64,000 nt of DNA from BOG-908 sp963848205 (GCA_963848205.1 CAWKCV010000003.1:1240001-1304000), one strand, 5' to 3'; shown: positions 8,082-17,230, numbered from the stretch's first letter. The notes: generated by a model not told the origin, from the sequence alone. Translations and numbers: made by a program.

Positions 8082-10484
8082 ATGCTCCCCCAGAACTTCG
8101 TCGAATGGTTCGCCCAAAAAGGCTGGACCCCCCGCCCCCACCAACTCGCCCTCCTGCAAGCCGCCAACGCCCGCGAAAACATCCTCCTCATCGCCCCCAC
8201 CGGCGGCGGCAAAACCCTCTCCGGCTTCCTCCCCACCCTCATCGCGCTGGCCACCCCCCGCCCCAAACCCGCACTCCACACCCTCTATCTTTCTCCCCTC
8301 AAAGCGCTGGCCGCCGACATCGCCCGCAACCTCACCACCCCGATCACCGACCTCTCCCTGCCCATCCGCGTCGAAACCCGCACCGGCGACACATCCTCCG
8401 CCGCCCGCCGCGCCCAACAACTCACCCCGCCCGACATCCTCCTCACCACCCCCGAATCCCTCGCCATACTCCTCTCGCAACCCACCGCCACCACCCTCTT
8501 CGCCCACCTCCAGCACATCATCATCGACGAAATCCACGCACTCGCCGGCACCAAGCGCGGCGACCAGCTCGCCCTCTGCCTCGCCCGCCTCACCACCATC
8601 GCCCCCCAGGCCCGCCGCACCGGCCTCTCCGCCACGGTGGCCCACCCGAATGCCATGCTCGCCTACACCGCCTGCGGCGCCCCCGCCCGCCTCATCGAAA
8701 TCCCCGAAACCACCCCACCCCACCTCCAGATGATGCTCCCCGCCGAGCGCCTCGCCTGGGCCGGCCGCATGGGCCTCGCGTCCGCCACCGTCATCCTCGA
8801 GCGCATCGCCGGCGCCGGCCTCACCATCGTCTTCGTCAACACCCGCGCCCAATCCGAACTGCTCTTCCAGGAACTCTGGCGCCTCAACGAGCAGACCCTG
8901 CCCATCGCCCTGCATCACGGCAGCCTCGACCTCGCCCAGCGCCTGCGCGTCGAAGCCGCCATGGCGAAAGGCGACCTGCGCGCCGTCGTCGCCACCTCGT
9001 CGCTCGACCTCGGCATCGACTGGGGCGGCGTCGACCAGGTCATCCAGGTCGGCGCCCCCAAAGGCACCTCCCGCCTGCTCCAGCGCGTCGGCCGCTCCAA
9101 CCACCGCATGGACGAAGCCTCCCAGGCCATCCTCGTGCCCGCCAACCGCTTCGAAGTGCTCGAATGCCAGGCCGCCATCGAAGGCATCGCCGCCGGCGAG
9201 CGCGACGGCGACCCGCCACGCCCCGGCGGCCTCGACGTCCTGGCCCAGCACCTCCTCCTCACCGCGGCCGCCACCGCCTTCCACCCCACCGACATGCTGG
9301 CCGAAATCCGCCGCGCCGCCCCCTACGCCGCCATCACCGACGAAGACTTCACCGACACTCTCACCTTCGTGGAAAACGGCGGCTACGCGCTCGCCGCCTA
9401 CGACCGCTACCGCAAGCTGTTCCGCGACAGCGAAGGCCGCGTCCACATCCGCAGCGAACGCATCGCCCGCCAGGCGCGCATGAATGTCGGCACCATCACC
9501 GAAGCCCCGCTGCTCAAAGTCCGCCTGGGCGGCCCGCGCGGCCTCCTACTTGGAGAGGTCGAGGAATACTTTGCCAATACTCTGCGCCCCGGCAACACAT
9601 TCATGTTCGCCGGCCGCCTCCTCCGCTTCACCCAGATGCGCGAACTCACCATCGAATGCACCGACGGCGGCACCGGCACGCCCATGGTCCCCACCTATGT
9701 CGGCGCCCGCCTCGGGCTGACCACGAACCTCGCCGACCGCGTCCGCGCCATGCTCCACAACCCGTCGGCCTGGCACGCCTACCCCGAACCCGTCCGCGAA
9801 TGGCTCAGCCTGCAACAGGATCGTTCCGAACTGCCCGCCCCCGACAGCCTGCTCGTCGAAATCTTCCCCCGCGACGGCCGCTGGTACATGGTCGCCTACA
9901 CTTTCGAAGGCCAGCAGGCCCACCAGACCCTCGGCATGCTGCTGACCAAACGCCTGGAACGCGCCGGCGCCGGTCCCTTGGGCTTCCTCGGCACCGACTA
10001 CGTCATCGCCACCTGGTCCGCATACGAGCCTCAAAACATCGAAGACCTGTTCGCCGTCGACATGCTCGGCGACGACCTGGAATCCTGGATGGCCGAATCC
10101 TCCATGCTCCGCCGCACCTTCCGCAACATCGCCACCATCGCCGGCCTCATCGACCGCAACCAGCCCAGCGCCCGCCGCCCCACCCGCCAAATCACCGTCA
10201 ACACCGACCTCATCTACGACGTCCTCCGCCGCCACCAACCCGCCCACGTCCTCCTCCGCGCCACCCAAGCCGACGCCGCCCACGGCCTGACCGACATCGC
10301 CCGCCTGACCACCCTCCTCACCCGAGCCACCAACCACATCCACACCCGCCGCCTGGACCGCGTCTCCCCCCTCGCCGTCCCCGTCCTCCTCGACATCGGC
10401 CGGGAATCCGTCCGAACCCCCACCAACGAAGACGCCCTCCTCGAAGAAACCGAAGCCGCCCTCATCGCCGAAGCCATGCAGTAA
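8082..10484 (+). CDS. lhr: Ligase-associated DEXH-box helicase (Lhr type)
   Basis: An 800-aa superfamily 2 helicase. Walker A APTGGGKT (residues 38-45), motif II as DEIH (149-152), the SPLKALAADI motif Ia region and a long Lhr-type C-terminal extension are visible. The length fits the short ligase-associated Lhr group, which is usually encoded beside pdeM in a DNA-damage locus with an ATP-dependent ligase and a nuclease. Here pdeM lies 6.7 kb downstream instead and no ligase is in the window. A role in damage processing is inferred from the family. Confidence 0.88.
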   Translation: MLPQNFVEWFAQKGWTPRPHQLALLQAANARENILLIAPTGGGKTLSGFLPTLIALATPRPKPALHTLYLSPLKALAADIARNLTTPITDLSLPIRVETRTGDTSSAARRAQQLTPPDILLTTPESLAILLSQPTATTLFAHLQHIIIDEIHALAGTKRGDQLALCLARLTTIAPQARRTGLSATVAHPNAMLAYTACGAPARLIEIPETTPPHLQMMLPAERLAWAGRMGLASATVILERIAGAGLTIVFVNTRAQSELLFQELWRLNEQTLPIALHHGSLDLAQRLRVEAAMAKGDLRAVVATSSLDLGIDWGGVDQVIQVGAPKGTSRLLQRVGRSNHRMDEASQAILVPANRFEVLECQAAIEGIAAGERDGDPPRPGGLDVLAQHLLLTAAATAFHPTDMLAEIRRAAPYAAITDEDFTDTLTFVENGGYALAAYDRYRKLFRDSEGRVHIRSERIARQARMNVGTITEAPLLKVRLGGPRGLLLGEVEEYFANTLRPGNTFMFAGRLLRFTQMRELTIECTDGGTGTPMVPTYVGARLGLTTNLADRVRAMLHNPSAWHAYPEPVREWLSLQQDRSELPAPDSLLVEIFPRDGRWYMVAYTFEGQQAHQTLGMLLTKRLERAGAGPLGFLGTDYVIATWSAYEPQNIEDLFAVDMLGDDLESWMAESSMLRRTFRNIATIAGLIDRNQPSARRPTRQITVNTDLIYDVLRRHQPAHVLLRATQADAAHGLTDIARLTTLLTRATNHIHTRRLDRVSPLAVPVLLDIGRESVRTPTNEDALLEETEAALIAEAMQ

Positions 10485-10510
10485 AAAGGCCAAGGGCTCC
10501 GCTACACCCC

Positions 10511-10547
10511 GTCATTGCGAGGCGAAGCCGAAGCAATCCAGGAGTCC
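10511..10547. repeat. CATTGCGAG-type dispersed repeat
   Basis: GTCATTGCGAGGCGAAGCC-GAAGCAATCCAGGAG just downstream of lhr. The rest of 10485-10770 shows no gene. Confidence 0.7.
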
Positions 10548-10770
10548 CACCACCCAAGCCAGTCACCCCCCCAAAAATTGCCGGTCGTCCAGCGCGCGTC
10601 CGGACCTGGCGTCAGCTCACCCCCGATTTGTGTTATTCATAAGGTTTCATATCGATTGAGTGGCGCGAGCGATCCTAGTCGCGCAAGACTACGGCATCGG
10701 TGGCGCAGCTTCGATTTCCGGCCACAGCCAGGCTCCTCGAACCCAAATTCACATACGGAAGGATAATGCC

Positions 10771-12354
10771 TTGAGCGTCTATCAATGGGCTGGCTCCAGC
10801 AACGCGGATCTCGGCAACGAAAGCGACTGGGTCAACATCAGCAATCCCGGCACGGTCGGGACGCCGGGCACCAGCGACGTCGCCATCATCCAGGTCGGCC
10901 AGGGCCTCTACGGCGTCATCGACGTGGACGCGCTGGACATCGTGCAGGCCAGCGGCGCACCGACCATTTCCATCGCCGGCTCGAGCACGCAGGTCACCGC
11001 CGCCTCGGTCGGCATCGGCTACGGTTTTACCCTCGACACCGGCGCCTATCTCCAGGCCGGCAACCTGGGCATCGACGGCGGCGGCACCGCTGTCATCGTG
11101 GAAAACAACGCATATCTGTACGATACCGGCACCTCCTTGAACGACAATCTCACGATAGGCGCCGGCGCCGGCAACGCCTCCGTTCTCGTGACGAAGGGCG
11201 GCAGCTTTTCCTACGACTCGAACGGGGAGACCGGCACGCTGAACCTCGGCGGCACGCCCAACAGTGTGGCGACCCTGACGATCAGCGCCGGCGGCTATTT
11301 CAGCTCAGAGCTCAGCGAATTCAACGTCGGCGCCGCTGCCGGTGCGAGCGGCTACGTGACCATCACCGGCCCAGGCAGCCAGTTCCTGATGGACAACTAC
11401 GGCTACACCACGATCGGCGACTTCGGCCAGCGCGGCGGCAGCGCACAGGGCACCGTCGTGGTCAGCAACGGCGGCTACGCCTCGTTCGATTCCTACGGCG
11501 CGGTGGATATCGGCACCAGCGCCGGCCTGGCGAAGGTGCTCGTGACGGGCGCCAACTCCGCAATCCAGGCAGGCCCGGTCGTCGAAATCGGCGAGTATCA
11601 GACCAACATCGCCGGCGAAGTCCTGGTGCAAGCCGGCGGCGAATTCGACACCTTGACCGACATGTACGTGAACAACGGCACCCTCGCGGTCACCGGCGCC
11701 AACTCGCTCTACAGCGGCCGTATCCTGAGCGCTGACAAAGGCTCGATGATCCAGATCACCAACGGCGGTTTCGTCCATGTCACCGACGTGCAACTCGCCG
11801 GCATCGTGAAACTGAACGCCGGCAGCCTGGACGCCCGCGCCGGGTTCTACATGTATGGCGGCAGCGAGGTTACGGGAACCGGCACCATCACCGCGACGAA
11901 TATCGGCAACGCCGGCCTGATCGTCGCCAGCGGCGGCACGCTCGTGGTCGCAGGCTCGATCACCGGCACCGGCGCGATGCACATCCAGAGCGGATCAACC
12001 CTCGAGTTGACCGGCTCCTCGGCTTCCAACCAGACGATCCAGTTCGAATCCGGCGCGAACCAGCTCGTCCTCGGCGATGCCGCGCAGGTGTCGAGCCATA
12101 TAAGAGATTTCGCCACCGGCGACGCGGTCGATCTTCTCTCGGACCCATCCACAACCCTGTCCTACGCCGCCGGCGCCCTCACCGTCCTGAACGGCACCAC
12201 GCAGGTCGCCAAGCTGGAGATCAAGGGGAGCTACTCCGCCGCCAATTTCAAGCTGGGCACTGACGGCCACGGCGGCTCGCTCATCAGCTACGTCCCCACC
12301 AATGCGGTGACCGCCCCTCACCTCTCCATCTTCCTGGATCATCCCTGGTTGTAG
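10771..12354 (+). CDS. Beta-strand repeat surface-type protein (527 aa)
   Basis: Gly/Ala/Thr/Val-rich imperfect repeats suggest a beta-solenoid. The frame is open further upstream, but the TTG at 10771 is chosen: AAGGA lies 7 nt before it, and the resulting N-terminus (SVYQWAGSSNADLG..DW) aligns with that of the 892-aa paralogue at 3276. The C-terminal module (GDAVDLL..YAAGALTVL..NFKLGTDGHGGSLISY) is also shared. There is no Sec signal peptide and no barrel domain, so the export route is unknown. It lies between lhr and pdeM, which are usually neighbours, suggesting insertion or rearrangement. Confidence 0.7.
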   Translation: MSVYQWAGSSNADLGNESDWVNISNPGTVGTPGTSDVAIIQVGQGLYGVIDVDALDIVQASGAPTISIAGSSTQVTAASVGIGYGFTLDTGAYLQAGNLGIDGGGTAVIVENNAYLYDTGTSLNDNLTIGAGAGNASVLVTKGGSFSYDSNGETGTLNLGGTPNSVATLTISAGGYFSSELSEFNVGAAAGASGYVTITGPGSQFLMDNYGYTTIGDFGQRGGSAQGTVVVSNGGYASFDSYGAVDIGTSAGLAKVLVTGANSAIQAGPVVEIGEYQTNIAGEVLVQAGGEFDTLTDMYVNNGTLAVTGANSLYSGRILSADKGSMIQITNGGFVHVTDVQLAGIVKLNAGSLDARAGFYMYGGSEVTGTGTITATNIGNAGLIVASGGTLVVAGSITGTGAMHIQSGSTLELTGSSASNQTIQFESGANQLVLGDAAQVSSHIRDFATGDAVDLLSDPSTTLSYAAGALTVLNGTTQVAKLEIKGSYSAANFKLGTDGHGGSLISYVPTNAVTAPHLSIFLDHPWL

Positions 12355-12460
12355 CGGCAGGGCCGTGCCTCTCTCCATACACGGGGCCTCTCTACTTTCC
12401 TCAGCGTGCACACCTCACCTGGGCGGGTCGTCCAAGCTAATCGGCCGGGTGACGCGGAGG

Positions 12461-12498
12461 GGCGTAAAGCAAGCGTAGGATGGGTGAAACCCATCGCC
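12461..12498. repeat. GGATGGGT-GAA-ACCCATC intergenic repeat with hairpin
   Basis: Positions 12479-12495 form a 7-bp stem GATGGGT/ACCCATC with a GAA loop in a context (GCGTAGGATGGGTGAAACCC) that resembles a repeat common between proteobacterial genes. Only one copy occurs here; otherwise 12355-12588 shows nothing. Confidence 0.45.
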
Positions 12499-12588
12499 CG
12501 CACCGCGCTCAACCCCAAACACTTCCCCCCACCCCATTCCCCACCCACAGCCTCACGCCACAGCCCCCACCCCAGCGAGCCCCCGCCC

Positions 12589-13554
12589 ATGATCCGCGCC
12601 CTCTCCGGCACCACCCCCCCAACCCCGCTCGCCCAAACCCCCAGCGCCACCTGGATCGACCTCGACCGCCCCACCGATGCCGAACACGCCCAAGCCCGGC
12701 AAGCCACCAGCCTCCCCATCCCCACCCTTCACCAAATCGCCGAAATCGAAACCTCCAGCCGCCTCGTCAACACCCACGGCACCCTCACGCTCAGCACCCC
12801 CATGGTCAGCCGCGCGCCCGACGGCACGCTCGCCGCCACCCCCATCGGCTTCGTCCTCACCGCCGACCGCCTCATCACCATCCGCTTCGCCGCCTCCACC
12901 GTGTTCGACCACTTCGCCGAAACCTGGCGCCTCGAGCCCGGCACACGGCCGGACGGCATGCAGCCCTTCCTCGGCCTCCTCGAAGCCATCACCGACCGCC
13001 TGGCCGACGTCCTCGAACAACTCAGCGCCGAAATGGACACCCTCTCGGCCGACGTCTTCCAGCGCTGCGCCACCTCCACCGGCTCCTCACGCCGCCGCGA
13101 CGCCTTCCTCCAGGCAACCCTCGCCGAGATCGGCCGCACCGGCGCGCGCACCTCCCAACTGCGAGACGGCCTGCTCGGCATCGCCCGCATCGCCCGCTAC
13201 GTTCCCGAAGCCGCCAGCTCCTGGCTCGAACAATCCGAACGCTCCCGCCTCGTCACCATCGAACGCGACATCGTCTCGCTCACCGAGTTCAGCGCCCAGC
13301 TCACCAACAAAGTGCAATTCCTGCTCGACGCCACACTCGGCTTCATCGGCATCGAACAGAACGACACCATCAAAGTCCTCACCGTCGTCAGCATCGTCGG
13401 CATCCCCCCCACCTTCATCGCCAGCCTCTACGGCATGAACTTCAAGAACATGCCTGAACTCTCCTGGACCTATGGCTATCCTTACGCCCTCGCCCTCATC
13501 GCGCTCAGTATCGTCATCCCCCTCATGTTGTTCTGGCGGCGGGGGTGGTTGTAG
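12589..13554 (+). CDS. corA: CorA-family divalent metal (Mg2+/Co2+ or Zn2+) transporter
   Basis: A 321-aa protein from the ATG at 12589; an upstream in-frame extension is Pro-rich, non-conserved and overlaps a repeat. The long helical cytoplasmic part is followed by the GMN selectivity signature (residues 282-284, YGMNFKNMPEL) and two C-terminal membrane helices ending in RRGW. Family members form pentameric inner-membrane channels. Ion preference (Mg2+ as in CorA, or Zn2+ as in ZntB) cannot be read. A hairpin repeat follows the stop within 2 bp. Confidence 0.9.
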   Translation: MIRALSGTTPPTPLAQTPSATWIDLDRPTDAEHAQARQATSLPIPTLHQIAEIETSSRLVNTHGTLTLSTPMVSRAPDGTLAATPIGFVLTADRLITIRFAASTVFDHFAETWRLEPGTRPDGMQPFLGLLEAITDRLADVLEQLSAEMDTLSADVFQRCATSTGSSRRRDAFLQATLAEIGRTGARTSQLRDGLLGIARIARYVPEAASSWLEQSERSRLVTIERDIVSLTEFSAQLTNKVQFLLDATLGFIGIEQNDTIKVLTVVSIVGIPPTFIASLYGMNFKNMPELSWTYGYPYALALIALSIVIPLMLFWRRGWL

Positions 13555-13555
13555 G

Positions 13556-13602
13556 AAGAAAGCAGTCCTTTTTTGAAAAAAAGGACCAAAAAACTTTTGT
13601 CT
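13556..13602 (+). repeat. Hairpin repeat, subfamily A, forward
   Basis: Intact copy with GTCC/GGAC ends, starting two bases after the corA stop codon. Confidence 0.88.
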
Positions 13603-13817
13603 CTTCGCATTTGTGCCTGCTTGGATCTGGAAACATCTAATCTCTCGAGCCTTCCTTGTCCGGCGGCACGCAGCCACCCGCGCGTCCAGATCTCGGCCCG
13701 CCGGCGCATCCGCTCACGCCCGATCCTCACCCCGCGGTTACAACCCGCTCACCTGCGAAACCGCCGCGCGCGCCCTCACGTTCGCAAACCCGCAAACAAC
13801 AGTTGCGGAGCCCTCAC

Positions 13818-14297
13818 ATGCCCAAAATCTCCCGCCCCCCTCTCGCCGCCACTCTGCTTGCGGCCGCTCTCGCCATCACCCCGATCGCTTTCGCACATGC
13901 GCAATCCGGCAGCATGACGAACAGCAAGTTGGCCGAACATGCGAGCCGCGTCGAAGAACACACGCAATCCATCGACGAGCGGATCGCCGACCTGCACGCC
14001 GAACTCAAGATCACGCCTGCCGAGGAAGCCGACTGGAAGGCCGTTGCCCAAACCATGCGCGACAACGCGCAATCCATGCAGAAACTTGCACAGGAGAAGG
14101 CCGCCCAGGCCCAGAACATGACCGCCGTTCAGGATCTGCAAACCTACGGCGAATTCGCCCAGGCCCATGTCGATGAACTCAAGAAACTCACCGCGGTGTT
14201 CGACACGCTCTACAGCAGCATGCCCGACGATCAAAAGAAACTTGCCGACGCAGCCTTCGCCCGTGCCCACAAGCAGGACCAGTCCACCGCCCGATAA
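13818..14297 (+). CDS. Spy/CpxP-like periplasmic protein (LTXXQ family)
   Basis: A 159-aa protein; the ATG at 13818 has GCGGAG 7 nt upstream. A signal peptide covers residues 1-26 (cleavage after AHA). The mature part is highly helical, with the family segment LHAELKITPAEEADW and many Gln/Lys/Ala. Spy and CpxP are periplasmic chaperones induced by envelope stress; that role here is inferred. It is followed 44 bp later by the His-rich exported protein, probably in one transcript. Confidence 0.75.
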   Translation: MPKISRPPLAATLLAAALAITPIAFAHAQSGSMTNSKLAEHASRVEEHTQSIDERIADLHAELKITPAEEADWKAVAQTMRDNAQSMQKLAQEKAAQAQNMTAVQDLQTYGEFAQAHVDELKKLTAVFDTLYSSMPDDQKKLADAAFARAHKQDQSTAR

Positions 14298-14341
14298 CCG
14301 GTCGCGAAACCGGCCAGCACCTCTCCGAAAGGATCGTCTCC

Positions 14342-14701
14342 ATGCAACCCGCGGATCATCCCCGCCGAACGCTCGCCCGCTCCGCCATGCACAAGCTGCT
14401 TCTGCTGGGTTGTGCCGGCGTCGCCTGTGGCTGCCTCGCCCTCAACACCGCCTCCGCCGAATGGGGGCCCCACGATCACGACCACGAGCACGACCGCGAC
14501 CGAGGCCACGAGCACGAGCACGAGCATTTTCGCGACCATGACCGCGGCCGGTGGCACGAAGACCATGGCCGCGACTGGCATCGCTACGGCTACGGTGGCG
14601 GCTATTACGCGCCACCACCTGTCGTCTACAGCCAGCCCTATTACGCACCCCCACCCGTCGTCTATGGCCCAGGGATCGGTCTGAACATCCACATTCCCTG
14701 A
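14342..14701 (+). CDS. Small exported His/Asp-rich protein
   Basis: A 119-aa protein with GAAAGGA 8 nt before the ATG. A signal-type hydrophobic segment ends at NTASA. The mature chain starts with a dense His/Asp/Glu/Arg stretch (residues 44-77, about a dozen His), likely to bind metal ions, and ends in two PPPVVY repeats. No named family is recognised. Its place after a Spy-like gene and before a hairpin terminator suggests a two-gene envelope-stress or metal-buffering operon; this is inference. Confidence 0.65.
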   Translation: MQPADHPRRTLARSAMHKLLLLGCAGVACGCLALNTASAEWGPHDHDHEHDRDRGHEHEHEHFRDHDRGRWHEDHGRDWHRYGYGGGYYAPPPVVYSQPYYAPPPVVYGPGIGLNIHIP

Positions 14702-14711
14702 CCAACCAAAA

Positions 14712-14737
14712 CACCCCGCCTCTCAGCAGGCGGGGTG
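14712..14737 (+). terminator. Hairpin terminator after the His-rich protein gene
   Basis: Perfect 10-bp stem CACCCCGCCT/AGGCGGGGTG with a 6-nt loop, 11 bp past the stop codon. There is no good T-run after it on the plus strand, so it may only stabilise the 3' end. Confidence 0.5.
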
Positions 14738-15036
14738 GCCTTCGTACGCCGACATCATCCCACACCTTCGAACGCGTTGTCTGACCTGCATCAAACGCAA
14801 GCCTTCGAAATTTTCCGGTCGCACGCAGCTTTGCCTCGGTCCGGCTGACACCAGCCGCACGATCCGCAACCCGCCTCCCGCCTCCGCGCAACAAATGCAA
14901 ACCATTACAATTCCGCGTCGCTAAACCCTTGATCTGGCAAATCTAAAGTTAACCCTTACTTCATGGTGCAGTGCAATAACCGGCGCTATATCAGCGCCCG
15001 CGCCCTGCCAAGCGCCCTGAAGAACCGAGGTTGACC
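14738..15036. other. Intergenic stretch without a recognised gene
   Basis: About 300 bp with lower GC toward the right end (GATCTGGCAAATCTAAAG). A GAGG at 15027-15030 serves the next start codon. No RNA gene, repeat or convincing promoter was recognised. Confidence 0.5.
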
Positions 15037-15246
15037 ATGTCTTACGCCGCCACCCCGCTCGCCCTGCGAGCCTCCCCTGCCGCCGCCAAGCGCGTCGCAG
15101 CCGCACACCGCCCGCCCGTCTCGGCAGGCTACGCCACAACCCCCATCACCGGCGTCGCCACCCTGCTCGAAACCGGGCTCGGTCTTGCCATGATGTCCGG
15201 CCTCAGCCTGCTTTTCTGCACCATCGCCGCCGCCGCCATCCTCTGA
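15037..15246 (+). CDS. Small single-pass membrane protein, unknown
   Basis: A 69-aa protein with GAGG 6 nt before the ATG. The N-terminal half is Ala/Pro-rich and basic; residues about 43-69 form one hydrophobic helix to the C-terminus. Not recognised. The stop codon is the first base triplet of a GC-rich tandem hairpin array. Confidence 0.5.
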   Translation: MSYAATPLALRASPAAAKRVAAAHRPPVSAGYATTPITGVATLLETGLGLAMMSGLSLLFCTIAAAAIL

Positions 15247-15318
15247 CGCCGGCCCCGCGCCGGCCTCCTCTGACGCCGGCCCGCGCCGGCCTCCTCTGAC
15301 GCCGGCCCGCGCCGGCCG
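15241..15318. repeat. Tandem array of three GC-rich hairpin units
   Basis: A 26-bp unit is repeated almost exactly three times; each unit carries a TGA and a GCCGGC-CCGC-GCCGGC stem-loop (the first unit has one extra C). Confidence 0.8.
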
Positions 15319-15346
15319 GGCGCTCTGCATCACTTGCAGAGCGCCC
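15318..15346. terminator. Strong 12-bp hairpin between convergent genes
   Basis: Perfect stem GGGCGCTCTGCA/TGCAGAGCGCCC with loop TCACT, four bases beyond the end of the minus-strand gene at 15351. It can act for both converging transcripts, although no T-run follows. Confidence 0.65.
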
Positions 15347-15350
15347 ACGC

Positions 15351-15941
15351 TCACCACGTATCGGCGCGCCTGATCCGAAATGTCAGCTTCTCGGCCGGCG
15401 AAAAACTGCCGCTCGTAAAAAAGCTCACGGAATCCAGCACACTCCTGGACGGCTTGTTGCCGGGCGACATCGCCATGCCAAACGCCACCCGCGAGTCGAA
15501 CGTCACGGAAACCTGGCTGCCCGAACCCGCCGTGGCACTTCGCCCGTCCAGAACATCTGTCTCCGTCATCACCACATGCGTCCCGTCGTTTCTGAAAAAC
15601 ACGTCGGCATACCGGCTCGCCACACAGGCCACGTTCATCTTGTTCACCGAAATCACCTGGCGCACCCCCGCCGCAGCCGCACCGGCATTGCGCGAGGAAT
15701 AGAAGCTGCACCGCGGCTGCGCATGGCACTTCGTCATCTGCGCCAGCTCGGACGTCACATACCGCGTGTAGATCACGATCGGCTTGCCCGCGAGATCGGC
15801 CCCCTTCGGCCCGAACATTCCCAACGTATCGATCGTGCTGGCCCCGGAAACCACGCCCACATAATGCTCGCTCACCGTGTTCGCGCGCGCGAAACCCGCA
15901 CACGCAAAAACACCGGCCAGCGCCAACATCGCCCTACGCAT
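15351..15941 (-). CDS. Exported protein of unknown function (196 aa)
   Basis: The ATG at 15941 has an AGGAGG 6 nt upstream, one of the best ribosome-binding sites in the window, which settles the start. Residues 1-20 form a signal peptide (cleavage after ARA). The mature part has two Cys pairs that could form disulfides (C..PRC, and AC later) and a beta-rich composition. Not recognised; probably periplasmic or secreted. Confidence 0.65.
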   Translation of the reverse strand: MRRAMLALAGVFACAGFARANTVSEHYVGVVSGASTIDTLGMFGPKGADLAGKPIVIYTRYVTSELAQMTKCHAQPRCSFYSSRNAGAAAAGVRQVISVNKMNVACVASRYADVFFRNDGTHVVMTETDVLDGRSATAGSGSQVSVTFDSRVAFGMAMSPGNKPSRSVLDSVSFFTSGSFSPAEKLTFRIRRADTW

Positions 15942-16130
15942 CCAAAGCCTCCTACACACAGCCGTAGTCTTTGCGACCGTATCCAAACGAAATCAACGCT
16001 CGTTGCGCCATCCGCACGAGAACGTTACACGGTGCGACCTCAGAATTGAGAAAAGCAACGATTTCCGAGACGAAACGCCCGCGATTGCCTAAAGCTCCCT
16101 TGTTGTTGAACGGTTGCCTGCGCGAAACGC

Positions 16131-16173
16131 AAGCAAGCAGTCGTTTTTCGAAACACAGGACCGCGCTTTTGCT
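16131..16173 (+). repeat. Hairpin repeat, decayed forward copy
   Basis: AAGCAAGCAGTCG with a damaged core and CGCTTTTGCT. The left and right flanks are still recognisable; the stem is broken. Confidence 0.6.
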
Positions 16174-16184
16174 ATCGAGAAGAA

Positions 16185-16432
16185 ATGAATTCACCTGCTC
16201 GGATCAGGGTTGCTTCGCTTGACGATGCCGTAGGGATTTCGGCTGTTCTGGGCAGCACCACGCACGCGCCGCCGCAATCCACACGCTCCGCTGCCACGCA
16301 AGCCTCAACGCCGAACGGTTTTACGCAGCGAACGGCTTCATCGTCCTCAACCGCACTGTCATCCGGATCGGCCGAGCGATCGACTTCCCAGCCATCGAAA
16401 TGGAATGCAACACCCCGGCATGTCCGCCGTGA
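16185..16432 (+). pseudogene. GNAT acetyltransferase remnant with internal deletion
   Basis: The first about 23 codons (MNSPARIRVASLDDAVGISAVL) look like a GNAT N-terminus. Directly after, in another frame (about 16267-16432, TGA at 16430-16432), comes a typical GNAT C-terminal end: HASLNAERFYAANGF, then IRIGRAIDFPAIEME. The central acetyl-CoA-binding part, roughly 80 residues, is missing and the frames do not match, so no functional enzyme can be made. Confidence 0.7.
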
Positions 16433-16502
16433 GACGCACCACAACCTCGAACTTGCCCAGGTCACCCCATCTGTGTTCCCTATCCGTTCCGCACAGAACC
16501 GG

Positions 16503-17099
16503 ATGCCGCCCGCCTTGACCGACACTCCGCTCCCTGCCGACCCAGCCCGCCTCGCCCGCCATCTCAGCGCGTGCCAGGAACTGATCGAAATCGGCATGGA
16601 CATGGCCCGGCAAGCCGCCGCCGACATGCGCCAATCCCGCGACCCCCAGACCAGCGCACCCGACGGTCCCGCTTCGCCCTCCAACGCCCCGGCCCACCGC
16701 ATCGCCGACCCGGCCGCCCGCTTCGAACGCCTGGCCCGCTGCGTCCGCTTCACCATCCTGCTCGAAGCCCACATCGCCGGCCGCCAGGCCCAGGCCACCG
16801 AAGCCGCCGAGCGCCTCGCCTCCAACCGTCAGGCCATCGCCGCCATGGCGAAAGCCCGCCTGCCCGCACCCCAGACGCCCAAGCCGGAAGCCACCGAAAG
16901 CGTGCCCCGCGAACACTTCCCGCTTCCCGCGTCCGACACCGAAATCCCCTCGATCCTCTCCAACATCAGCCGCGAACTCGGCATCGACCTCACCGATCCC
17001 ACCCTCGCCGAACGCCTCCCCAAACCCCTCAAGCCCGAAATCGAACCCCAGCCCGAATCCAAAATCCTCCCCTGGCTAAAACCCCCGCCCGACGACTAG
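16503..17099 (+). CDS. Conserved-looking hypothetical protein (198 aa)
   Basis: Starts at the ATG at 16503. The longer open frame upstream is the GNAT remnant and is not part of it. The middle (RIADPAARFERLARCVRFTILLEAHIAGR) forms an amphipathic helical region; the C-terminus is Pro-rich. No family recognised. It is followed by a reverse hairpin repeat and then pdeM. Confidence 0.6.
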   Translation: MPPALTDTPLPADPARLARHLSACQELIEIGMDMARQAAADMRQSRDPQTSAPDGPASPSNAPAHRIADPAARFERLARCVRFTILLEAHIAGRQAQATEAAERLASNRQAIAAMAKARLPAPQTPKPEATESVPREHFPLPASDTEIPSILSNISRELGIDLTDPTLAERLPKPLKPEIEPQPESKILPWLKPPPDD

Positions 17100-17100
17100 C

Positions 17101-17160
17101 GCGCGACAGCCAAGCAAAAGTTTTCTGCGTCTTTCTTTCAAAAAAGAAGCCGTTGCTTCC
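17101..17160 (-). repeat. Hairpin repeat, subfamily B, reverse
   Basis: GCGCGACAGCC then CAAAAGTTTTCTGCGTC, an imperfect core and GAAGCCGTTGCTTCC. About 70 bp upstream of pdeM. Confidence 0.7.
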
Positions 17161-17230
17161 TCTCCTCCCACCCGATCGCCTATAGCCGCGCTCCCCGCCT
17201 CACGCCGGGCCAGGAGCCGCGCCCAAACGC

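Noticed and set aside
7970..10642. An 890-codon plus-strand frame over the helicase
   Set aside because: Off-frame reading of lhr, made long by high GC; no recognisable motifs, while the 8082 frame has all helicase motifs.
13557..13602. The hairpin repeat as an ordinary intrinsic terminator
   Set aside because: The stem is A/T-rich rather than GC-rich, and copies also lie directly before start codons, so simple termination does not explain them all.
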